NCBI GenBank assembly: GCA_034670405.1
Contig: JAXDDX010000005.1
Location: forward strand, 6,766,001-6,830,000
Source of the DNA: Hoplostethus atlanticus
Taxonomy: Eukaryota > Chordata > Actinopteri > Trachichthyiformes > Trachichthyidae
DNA length: 64,000 nt
Direction: 5' to 3'
Shown here: in pieces, positions 35,931-48,400 of the stretch
Layout: every line of letters begins with the position of its first letter
Numbering within the stretch: position 1 is the first letter of the stretch
Program-made: the position numbers and the translations under genes
The notes under the pieces: model-generated
The model's input: only the letters and a program-made list of their open reading frames with translations
Databases searched by the model: none
Told to the model about the DNA's origin: nothing

Positions 35931-38900
35931 GTTGTTGTAGTAGTAATAGTAGTGGTGGAATTTCAAAATGAATATGGTAGGGATTCCTAGATTTATGCAG
36001 GCATTGTGAGTAAGTATGTTTACATTGTCAAGACTGGATTTTGCTTGAGGAGTTATATTTAAAATTATTGCTTAAAAAGTGGAATTCCTCCACAAGCAGT
36101 GGCTTTAGTGTTTTGAACAATGGCCAGGATACCATTTCTAGTTTCTTCAGCAGCAGTGTTGTTGAGCTGAGGTGGAGAAGGCCAATCTTTATCTGGATGC
36201 GTATGTGGCATAGGAATCAAAGGAAAATGATCATAAAACCACTAGGGGTAATACAGCAAGTATCATTAACATCACAAGCGACAGAAGAATTAAATATTTT
36301 CCCGTAAAGTCCAAAGTCCAAAATCCACAGTATATTCCATTAGCCAATGACTCTAGTGAAGATTTGGGTTCTTCCTACATCCAATAGTGTAGTTAGAAGG
36401 CTGTCTAAGGGTTAAAAGGCAGACGGCGCAATTGGGCAATAAATGACCTGTGTAATAGAATGAGACGTGGTGTTGATATAGCGAGCACCATTTACAGCAA
36501 GCAGATGGATACTCTTTCTAGATCCAGTGGGTCAACTGCGATAGTGGTCATAGGAGCCAACTTAACAGGTGATCTTTCACCCATAGGCACTTCCACAGTC
36601 ATATGGCAATCAGTTCTGTAAGATTGTGAGACTAGGACTAGGGCCCTATGAAATCCGTTTTATCTTTTCCTGTTTTCGGATTTGAATTTTCAAATCCTCA
36701 CACGGTGCATCCGATTGATTTGAAATTCCAGCTCAAGGTGCTCTACAAAAAAGCCTCAAGAACCACTAAAGTCTCGATTTTCCGCCATTTTGAATTTTTT
36801 GAAAAACATCTCCTAAACCGTAGGTCTGATTGCTACCAAATTTTGAACTTCAAAAGGGCGTGGCTCAGCATATAATTAGACTATAAATCAGAAATTGTTT
36901 ACCCAATCATTACAAAACCTGCAGGATATGTTTGATAACAATGTTGAACCATGTGTGTAAAATTATTTTGAAATCGCTCAATAGGGGGCACCACCAGTTC
37001 CAAACGTGCATGGGCCTGGTGCAAATTTGGCCTTAAATCAATGACAGTTTGTCCAAACATCACCAAACTTGGTAGATATTTATGTTGAACTAAGTTTGTA
37101 AAATTCTTAAAATTGTACAATAGGGAGCGCAGTTTTGAGAAGTCCCCTGTTTAGATGTCATAACAGGCCACTGTTAGCATAATCCAACCCCTCTCAGAGC
37201 ATGCCCACCACCTTGTCTCAAAGCTGTTGCTTATGGTGCATTCCATTGTACTCGGAAATCTATAATTCCGAGTCGGTATTCTAAACTTCCAATCTAAATG
37301 TGTTTCATCTAGGCTAGTACCGCACGCTAGACTTCTATCTCGTAACCTTGAGCTCAAATCAACTGAACTACGTTACAAATGTAAACTACAAAGTTGTTTC
37401 AACATGTTTTCATAACTAAAACAACACATGAAGTAAAAATTGTTCACGGTGTGCGCCGATATATTGACGTGTAGTAGTGACATCAGGTATGTTCATATTG
37501 GCGAACTCGGGCCAGTTGGATCTTGCTGGAGTTTCCGACAGGGAATTCCGACTTGAATGACTGTTCTATTACACTTTTCCCTTTTGGAATTTGTTTTTTC
37601 CGAGTACAGAGGAATCCACCATTACAACAACAACATGTCCCATATCGGCCATATCCCAACACTCCAGTTGTTCTGTTGTAGGATGCAGGCAGCAACATAG
37701 TTCCCTGCACAGTCTCCCAACACGCGAAAATGCCAGGACAGAGTGGATTCATTTTATTTTTAACGGCAACGTCCCGGCTACATTTGGTCATTTTTGTATG
37801 TGTGTGTTCACGTCGGACTGATTGAGCAAGGAGGGCCCGTTCACAGCAGGATTAGCATCTAAATTTAAGGTTAAAGATGGAGCAATTCATACGGTACGTG
37901 ACCCATCTGCAAATTTGGAATCTGTAAGTGTCACCATGTTTTGATATTATTTGCAAGTTAGTCTGGTTAGTATATTCGACTGCTGGTTAGCTAACAAGCT
38001 AGCGGGGCTAGCTACGGCCTTGTTGGGTGTGGAAGAAGTAAGAAAACTAAAGCTGGAGTCAGGACACATCTTTTAAAGTTATTGGTTGGAGTCAGGACTC
38101 ATCTTTAAGTTATTTGTTGGGACCAGTGTCTGTTTTATAAGTCTGTCGAACGTGTCCGACTCGGTAGTACAATCGCCTCTCTTGTGATTATTTGCGCTGT
38201 GCTGTTTGGATGAAAATTGGTTGCATCCAGGGGTTACAGTGGGCCGGAACGATCCGGAACGATCCGGAACGGCATTCCGGCACCTTGGATTAATAAGTAA
38301 ATAAATCTGGTTGGCAGTTTCATACATAATAATGTCAAGCGAGTTAATTTTCGTGTGCTGCAGCCTGGTGTTCCTTCCAGCTGATACCATCGAGATACTC
38401 ACTCAACAAATCAGAAAGTGTAGCCTCCTCTCCGAGGCTACATCCACACTAATACGTTTTTGTTTTAAAACAGAGTTTATTCATCTTCTTCTGTCACTCT
38501 GCATGGAGTTTGCAGTAACAAAATGGTTTGAACTCCGCTCTGTTCGGTTTGCTAGTAAAAAAAAAGAAAAAAAAAGAGTGCCCAAGCCCCAACCAAAAAA
38601 AGTTTTAGGTCCCCGGTCCTAGGAGTCAGGGAGCGCAACATAAAATAGAAACCAAAAAACGTAAATAAGTGCAAAAGTGAGCAGTTTATTTATACACAAT
38701 GAAAATACGGCTGGTCGTAAGAATTTTTGAAGCAAAAAACATGTTTGAAGCCAAATTCCGCGCCATTCCGCGATAATTCGGAATTCCGTGTTAATGTCTC
38801 AATTCCGTGAAATCCTCCGCGATTCCGCGATCGCGGATTCCATAGGGCCCTATAGGACATCTGTCCAGGGACCCTTCTGGTCATTGGGGAAACTATTCTC

Positions 38901-41900
38901 TTCTGCGGTCTTAACATGCATAGCTTCATTAGGCCCATGGAGAACTTGAACTATGGCAGTGATCTATGCAATACAGTATATATCGCAGAGAAAGATAAAA
39001 TACAGACATGAGTTACACATTCAGCAGAAGAGGTACAATTCAAATCATTCAAGTATTAGCCAGATTATGTTGCATATGATATAGGAACCTCTACTAAAAT
39101 TTCTCACAGTAATGTGAAAAGCAGAGCATCCATGATTCACACAGTGAAATTTAACAGTCACATTATTATCTACACCAGGGGTCTTCAACCTTTTTCAGCC
39201 TAAGGACCCCTTGTGGATAGAGAAACAGCAGATTTTTTAATACAATTTTGTGTTGCAGTTAAAGCCCGGCCTATAATAACATATTTATAATGACTTATTA
39301 ACCTATCTATATACTCAGTCACTACTATACCACTATAATCAGTCACTACTCTGGACTTGCATTGTTTCTGGTGGTACAAAACATTTCATCACAACCTGCG
39401 TTCTAGTAGGCTGTAGTGCTGCTGACATCTGCTTCTGGCAGGTTATCTCTAACCTGTGGTCTAGTAGACTGGTCCTGCAGCTCTTCAAGGCTCAAAATGA
39501 CAGCCAGCAGTCCTATGCATAGTAGGAACAGGAACTAAGGTTTATGGAAATCTATCATCGTCTGGCACTGGAACCTTCATACACTGTGAAGTGTGAGTCC
39601 TGGTGGGGTGCCCTTTTCACTTCACCACTGTCTGGGTGGTTAAGGCTATAAGAAAGAGGCTAATCCACCGGGGCTCCAAAGGGCTGGTTCTGATTCTAGT
39701 CTTTTCTAGTCTTCTAGTCAAGTCTTTCAGCAGAACCCAATCTCCAGGCTCCAGGGGGTGGTGGTCAGCTGAGGTTGGTTTCTGCTAGGCTACCACAATA
39801 CATACTTTTTGCAGTCAATGTAAGAGGTCTATGTAGAGGTCTGTACTGGGGTTTGCGAGTCCTGTGGGACTTGCAGTAATTTGTGCGGGTGCGGGAGATA
39901 TGTAGCTTATGGCTGGAGCGGGCGGTCAGTTAAAAAAGCTGCGGGTCCTATCAGGCGGTGATGCACTGCAGTGGTGGTGTACTCACAGAGGTGAATTCCT
40001 TACACTGACGAGTCTTGCCTGGCATGTTCTCTCCATCCCAGCCTCGATGTGCCCCATCGAAGAGAGCATTTAGCATCAGCCAGCGGATTTTTGAGGAGAG
40101 ATGAAAGATGTTGAAGCCATAATCTATCAGTGACATTCTCTTCCTCCATGGACATTTAAAATGACTTGTGACCAGTGTTGAATGCAGCCAGCAAAAGTAG
40201 TCTGTTACTTCAGCCTTCCCGTATTGGTTCAAACGATTTGTTTGTTGCTTTTAAAATGTCATTGTTACACCTCCATCAGCCTCATTAAAAATAAAAGCTG
40301 TATAGCAGCCTAATATACAGTAGTATATGATTAAGGTGGACATTAGATGAAGGGGCGCGGGTGGTGGTAAAGTTTAATGTTGCGGGTGGGCTCGGGATGT
40401 GAAAAACAGTCCCGCATAGACCTCTAGTATGCAGCCCAGTTTTTCATCATTGCATCATCATTCAGCTGTATATTATGTTGGTTTGCAGACAGAGGTGGAG
40501 ATCCAGGAATTCTCTACTAATCTATGCACTACATCTAGCAAAGTAGACATCATAGTGTTAATGCTGCTGCCAGTGCCATTTTTTTCAGCTAAGCAGCTTT
40601 TTCAGCATGGTGATTGTTGGTATCGGCAGCTGATAAGCAGACTTCTTGTGTCACCTCTTCAAACGTGGCTAGAACGGTGATTGTTTTCTCCATCAGGCCC
40701 CACTGGTTGGCGCTTAGAGAGGGAAAGCAAAGTATGCACTATGCATGATAGGCTAGGCAACTCTGCATCCTGCATAGCCTTTATCAGGTTTTTGCATTGT
40801 CTCACAAAATCACGTGCACTGTTAAACTGAGCATAGACATTGTGCACACATCAGAGAGTCTCTTGTGAAGCTGACAGATGACACGTCCGAATATGTGTGA
40901 ACGCTTGAGAGACAGTGGAGTATAGCTGTGGTAGGATGGTATCTGTGACGTGACATCGTACCTTGGCTCGAGGTGATGCAGTAGATGACGGAAGCCAAGG
41001 TTTTCCTCCACTGAAAGTGGTTGATCTAACGCAATGAATTCTTCTATTTTCTCCGTAATTTTGGAGGGGTAGAACCCTATTGTTTTCCTATCGGTTTATT
41101 AGGGTTCAAACCCCGAAGGGGTAGAACCCTATTGTTTTTCACCTCGGTTTATTATTCTTTGTTGTCATATGCCGCGTCGCAAATTCCCGTGAGCTGGAAT
41201 GAGCTAAAACCATGAAACTTGGCCCAATAACTGGAAATGATGTGCAAATGCTTCCCAAGAAACATGAGCCCAATCGGCTAGATGGTGGCGCTGTAATTAA
41301 GGCCCAAAAGCGCAATTTTGGAAAGGCCGCGCCCCTCACACGGTGCATCCGATTGATTTGAAATTCCAGCTCAAGGTGCTCTACAAAAAAGCCTCAAGAA
41401 CCACTAAAGTCTCGATTTTCCGCCATTTTGAATTTTTTGAAAAACATCTCCTAAACCGTAGGTCTGATTGCTACCAAATTTTGAACTTCAAAAGGGCGTG
41501 GCTCAGCATATAATTAGACTATAAATCAGAAATTGTTTACCCAATCATTACAAAACCTGCAGGATATGTTTGATAACAATGTTGAACCATGTGTGTAAAA
41601 TTATTTTGAAATCGCTCAATAGGGGGCACCACCAGTTCCAAACGTGCATGGGCCTGGTGCAAATTTGGCCTTAAATCAATGACAGTTTGTCCAAACATCA
41701 CCAAACTTGGTAGATATTTATGTTGAACTAAGTTTGTAAAATTCTTAAAATTGTACAATAGGGAGCGCAGTTTTGAGAAGTCCCCTGTTTAGATGTCATA
41801 ACAGGCCACTGTTAGCATAATCCAACCCCTCTCAGAGCATGCCCACCACCTTGTCTCAAAGCTGTTGCTTATGGTGCATTCCCTTGTACTCGGAAATCTA

Positions 41901-44435
41901 TAATTCCGAGTCGGTATTCTAAACTTCCAATCTAAATGTGTTTCATCTAGGCTAGTACCGCACGCTAGACTTCTATCTCGTAACCTTGAGCTCAAATCAA
42001 CTGAACTACGTTACAAATGTAAACTACAAAGTTGTTTCAACATGTTTTCATAACTAAAACAACACATGAAGTAAAAATTGTTCACGGTGTGCGCCGATAT
42101 ATTGACGTGTAGTAGTGACATCAGGTATGTTCATATTGGCGAACTCGGGCCAGTTGGATCTTGCTGGAGTTTCCGACAGGGAATTCCGACTTGAATGACT
42201 GTTCTATTACACTTTTCCCTTTTGGAATTTGTTTTTTCCGAGTACAGAGGAATCCACCATTACAACAACAACATGTCCCATATCGGCCATATCCCAACAC
42301 TCCAGTTGTTCTGTTGTAGGATGCAGGCAGCAACATAGTTCCCTGCACAGTCTCCCAACACGCGAAAATGCCAGGACAGAGTGGATTCATTTTATTTTTA
42401 ACGGCAACGTCCCGGCTACATTTGGTCATTTTTGTATGTGTGTGTTCACGTCGGACTGATTGAGCAAGGAGGGCCCGTTCACAGCAGGATTAGCATCTAA
42501 ATTTAAGGTTAAAGATGGAGCAATTCATACGGTACGTGACCCATCTGCAAACTTGGAATCTGTAAGTGTCACCATGTTTTGATATTATTTGCAAGTTAGT
42601 ATATTCGACTGCTGGTTAGCTAACAAGCTAGCGGGGCTAGCTACGGCCTTGTTGGGTGTGGAAGAAGTAAGAAAACTAAAGCTGGAGTCAGGACACATCT
42701 TTTAAAGTTATTGGTTGGAGTCAGGACTCATCTTTAAGTTATTTGTTGGGACCAGTGTCTGTTTTATAAGTCTGTCGAACGTGTCCGACTCGGTAGTACA
42801 ATCGCCTCTCTTGTGATTATTTGCGCTGTGCTGTTTGGATGAAAATTGGTTGCATCCAGGGGTTACAGTGGGCCGGAACGATCCGGAACGATCCGGAACG
42901 GCATTCCGGCACCTTGGATTAATAAGTAAATAAATCTGGTTGGCAGTTTCATACATAATAATGTCAAGCGAGTTAATTTTCGTGTGCTGCAGCCTGGTGT
43001 TCCTTCCAGCTGATACCATCGAGATACTCACTCAACAAATCAGAAAGTGTAGCCTCCTCTCCGAGGCTACATCCACACTAATACGTTTTTGTTTTAAAAC
43101 AGAGTTTATTCATCTTCTTCTGTCACTCTGCATGGAGTTTGCAGTAACAAAATGGTTTGAACCCGCGAATCGCCGCTTGCGGCTATATTGTATAGATTGT
43201 TCTAGTGTTGGCTGCTTTGCTAGTGCTAGCTAGCTGTTGCTGTTTGGCTTTAGTGAAGTCATCATGCTCTTTTTGGTGACATTAATGCAGGTGTTTAATT
43301 AAATTTGTGGTATTGAAGTTTTTCAGATTAGACCCACCACAAGATACCTTAGCTTGGCACAGCTGGCATTTTGCAGTTTTATTGTCCTCCTCATTGACCT
43401 CATAGAATCTCCATATGGCATACAAAGTATCGGTATCAGAGCAGCTTAATTTGCCAGTACGAGTACCTAGGAGCCGCATCAGCTCCGATACTTATTGGTG
43501 CACCCTTAGACTACAACCACACTAAGCCATTTAAATTTAAAAACTAATTTTCATTTCTCTGTTTTGGCCTTCCGTCCACACTACGCCGGCGTTTTCGACC
43601 CCTGAAAACTGAGCTTTCAGAAAACTCCAAGTGGATAAATTTGAAGATGGAGAAAAAGACTTTCAAAAACAATAACGTTTTACTGTCACTTTATCCAGGC
43701 GTGAGCGGCCGAGCAGTCTGTGCATGCCCATGGAAGAAAGTATGTGTTTTTGGTGGTTTAGGGTGGATGGCGAGCTTTCCGAAAACGCTAGACACGCAAA
43801 TGCTGTTTTCAAATTTAAACCGCTTAGTGTGGACATAGCCTTAGTGTGAAACATACAGTCACCAGAAAATGTTTTAACAATTCATGGCATTTTCTTTCTC
43901 TGTTTAAGAGCAAATTTATGAGGTTTGTGATGTTTTATACATTCGTGCCCTGATCTTTAATATTTAGGTAGGGGTAATTTCTCTGAAAGCTGCTGGAAAT
44001 ACGGAAAGATGTTATTTATAGATCTTAGAATGTTTTAATGCTAAATTTTGACCATGAGGCTCCATTTATCAGAAAGGGGTAAATATGATTTGAATAATTT
44101 GACATTTCGCATAATTGAATGCCACATGTCTCTAGGGGTGATGGTTGTTCTTGGAAATCTTGTGTTTAGAAATATGCGGATGACGTATTGACTGGAGTAG
44201 CGTATAACATGGAAGAAATAATCACAAACTTTTTTTCCACTAGGGAAGTAGGGGCTCTGTCCAGTTGGGGTCGCCCTGGGACCTCTCGTGACCCCTGCTT
44301 GATCCTTGCCCTGGACCCTTCCGCAGGCTTAGAGCTGAGGTCCCTAGAGGAGAGAAAGTACTTCCTGAGTCAATACTTCAACAAGAAGCCCTACCCTAGC
44401 CGCAAGGAAATGGAGGTAGTGAGCGAGTTTGCTGT

Positions 44436-44502
<67 letters not shown>

Positions 44503-45431
44503 TGTGCACTTATTTGTGAGTATATGTGCTGTGTTTATGATTAGGAACTGAAAACTACCTAAAACTAGGGGCTTATACAGGGTTTTTCCTAGCTCAAAAT
44601 GAGGCGGATGTGGTACCATCCTGATCATGTGCACATGAATTGAATATTTTTTTGAGTATTTATACTAAGTATTGTAGTATAACCGACAGGAGACCATTGA
44701 TGTGTGAAGTGATTTTGGGGACACTACACTGTATAACAGTGACGTTATTGAATATTTCTGTAGTATAGATGTTTTAGACACTTTTTAGTCCCTGCGCACT
44801 CGTCTCACAGCCGGCTGTATATAGTGGTGGGAAAGAGGCGCCGTTTGCGTTTTAACAACGCTTCGTTAATGAGTTATTGATCCGGGAAGTTTGAATCTGT
44901 GAATATATTTCCAACTTTACCGACCTCTGATCCTCTCCATCACCGGTCCCTTCCACTTCTTGTGGTTGTGTACTACTTTCAGACCTGACAAATTTACCGC
45001 ATCTCGTCAGTAACATGAATTATTACTTTTTAACTGCCTGTAATAATCAGATGATGTCTGCTCTGTTTCACCTGCCCTCATGATTCTCCTCCTCGCGAAC
45101 TCGCCTTGTAAAGTAATCGCTGATTCTACAAGCCATATCTGCAAAGTTGAAAACATTACACTGATGGGAACGTTAAGTTAGGAAACCTTGAAATGACAGA
45201 AATCCACCAAGTGCAACGCTTGTTAGAAAATAATGTTTTCCATGAAGACACCCGTTAGAGTTTTGTTGAGAGCTGGAGGCGGCACGAAATTTGACGGAGG
45301 CAGCCGCCTCGTAATTCTCTATGCAGGAAAAACCCTGCTTATAGATACATATCACCACCAAACAAGTCCAGATGATAAGATCTATAAAGGGACAAAAGTA
45401 GTATTAAATAGCCTTAATGCAGGAAAATAAA

Positions 45432-45481
<50 letters not shown>

Positions 45482-48400
45482 CTTTCTATTGGGCTTTCTT
45501 TATTGTAATTATTAAGTGACTCTGCTGTCCTGACATCAGTGGGGAGTTCATTCCACAGAGGGCCAGGACAGAGAAGAGCCGTGACTGTGTAGATCAGCCA
45601 CAGGGGCAACCAGTTGCCTCAAGGCAGCAGACCAAAGTGGTCAGGTTGGGGTGTAAGACTTGACCATAACCTGGAGGTAGGAAGGAGCTGTTCCTTTGTA
45701 GTGTAGAGAACGGAGAAGGGTAGTTGTGTGGGAGAACTTGGGGCGGTTGAACACCAGACGAGCTGCAGCTGCCTGAACAAGCTCCAGAGGTCTGATGGCA
45801 GACGCCGGGGCACCAGCAGGAGGGAGTTGCAGTAGCCCAGGCGGGAGGAGTTCAAGTGCAGTAGACTGAAGGAGTGGCGAGGGGACCGGGTCAAGGGAGC
45901 ATGTGGTGGTGTGGGTAGATGTAACAAGGTCAAGGACCTCATTTGGGGAGAAGGGAGAAAGATTGGGTAGGGCGGGAAGTGGGGAGAGAAAAGATGGAGA
46001 GGGTGATAGAGAGGGAGGGCTGGAAGGTGGACAGGTGTGGTTGGTGCATGGAGCACCAGCCGGGGGTTGAGGGAAGGAGGATCAGACATTGTTAACCCTC
46101 TTGTCAAAGAAGTTGGCGAAATCATCAGGGAGGAGGGGGTGGGGGTTGGAGCAGGGAAGAGAAAGTTTCAAAGGGTTTTTTTAGGGTTGGAAGCAGAAGT
46201 TTGAATTGTGGAGCAGAAGAAAGCAGCCTTAGCAGTAGATGGAGAGGAGGAAAAAGAGGAAAGGAGAGATTGGAAGTTATGAAGGTCCATTGGACCTCAA
46301 TAAATTGTCTGTCTGTTAATAATGTCTAAAAATGATGTGCTTGAAACTGTGCTAGAAATAAAAGTTGTGCACCTAGATTCATACAGTAACATTTTAGCAC
46401 ATAGTGTATAGTCTGATAAAATAGATTTGTTTCCAAATGTATCCCTACTGTGACACAGTAAACTGTCTTGTCTTTAGCCCTAGTCTCTACTCCTCTAACA
46501 GTGTCCAAATCCAGACACTCACTATTTGATGCAGCTTCCCTTCTTTTAAAATCTATTTTAGATTTAAAAGAATTTGCAGACCTGCAGAAAATCAAGTGAC
46601 ATGAATTCTTACACTGTCGAGAAGCTAAATTAAAATACACAGCGGAACGCAGCAGGATGGAGCGGCAATGTTTTAAACTTTTCTATATGATTTTTTCCCC
46701 CTAAGCTTCTGGCAGGTCGGTTGAAGCTGAGCAGGTCCGAGGTGTTGTCACTGTTTGGGTCCAAACAGAAACAGTGTCTGCTGGACTGTCAGAATAGCCG
46801 GCTTCAGGTTCTTCTGGGCTTTGATACCCGCCAACTCAAATCTCTCAAACAGAACTTGGATTTTGCTGGACTGGAGGAAGGTATTTTCTATCTCTCAATA
46901 CTCCTAGATGGTGCAGGGGTGTCTTACTATAGTGAAAACTGCAATAGACAGTGTAGTGACTGCTAATAAAATATCTTATCTACTTCTTTTCCTTACAAGA
47001 TGACTACATTCTTGGTGTATGCTTTCTCTTTTCTTGTTTGGTCCTGTAGATCTGCTCTAGTTTTACCTGCAACCAAGTAGCTCTTTCCATACTAGCCAAT
47101 AACACCTCTGTTATTAACTGTGTTCAGTAGCAGTAGTAGATACCCTATCCATTCAGTTTGCTTTTCATTTATACTTTTCCGTTCCCCTTCTTAGGAATTT
47201 ACTGCCATATTATATGCTTCATTTCTATCTCAACTCTCTCATTTTCTGGCTAATTCTTGGTTAATGCTAATTCATTTCTCTCTCTCTGCATATCCATGTA
47301 CTCACCAGTGTAGCAATAGACTTGACTCAGTCCTCTGTACAGTCTGCTCCATCACTACAAGACCTCCATCACTATTGACCACACCACAGTGCTCAGACTG
47401 CCAAGAGGAATCTCATGCTGCTTTTCATAGATGTCAGAATGTTGGAAATTTCGACATCCTACTATGAAAAATGCAATGGAATAGCCTTTCAGGGCAGATT
47501 TCCATGGAGGACAGTCAAGATTACTCTATCCCAAGGTTTCCGAAATTCAGTTATCTGACAGGACATCAACATCAGCAGCATAAATTGTTAACGCTACACA
47601 CCATTACCAAATTAAACTTAAGTGTATTTTTAGGAATATAGAAGTAAGAAGTACAAATACTTACTTATATTCCTGAAAATACACTTAAGTTAAATTTTCA
47701 GCATTGCATACCCTTAAATGTATTAAAACACTGTAGTGGTAGTAAATGCTCAAACATATACATTTTAAATGTAAGTTGCACTTACAGTTGCTAACGTTCT
47801 ATGCTAACTACCTAGATAATGTTGCCAAATATCATTGACATAACATTAGCTGTTGCATGGAGAACATTATTCTATTTTTGGCAAAGGAAATCTTGAGCTT
47901 GACCACTGGAATGCAGGGAGGTTGTAATTATGACCTACCAGCTGTGAATTTCCAACTTCTGACTTTGAATGGAATGTAGCATCAGTGTGATTTTGTGACT
48001 TTAGACAACAAACTGTCATGTGAAGCCAAACAAATGAAGAAAAGGGTTTGCACTCTTACAAAGAGGATATAGGGGGTGTTCAGATGCCAAAGATTTATTC
48101 ACATAGTGAGGGGAAAAAGGGATTGTTACCGTTTCAGTAATCATCATCAGCACTGGCTCACCCTCCACTAACTAAGCCCACATAGCAGCCACAACTTGAT
48201 CATGCAGGTGTAAATTCTACAACATCTGCTTAATGAAACCTTCCTCATCCCAGCTGCTTATCTAAGTTAACTCTTGTCATCTTGCCTCCCAAAGTACTCT
48301 CTTAAGCTCTTCCAACTCATCCTGTATGCTGAAACCCACTTCATCTTCAACACCTCTAAATTCTTTCTGTCACTCCCCCCCTCCCATGGCTGCTTAAAAC

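Noticed and set aside
36899..38622. Set of short open frames repeated at 41537-43233, suggesting a tandem gene family
   Set aside because: They sit in the duplicated repeat block, have no recognised domain and recur only because the DNA is duplicated.
44440..44544. Extension of the adnp2 exon 15 frame through Val/Cys repeats
   Set aside because: It is (GT)n translation; a donor at 44416 and a matching acceptor at 46705 continue the homeobox instead.
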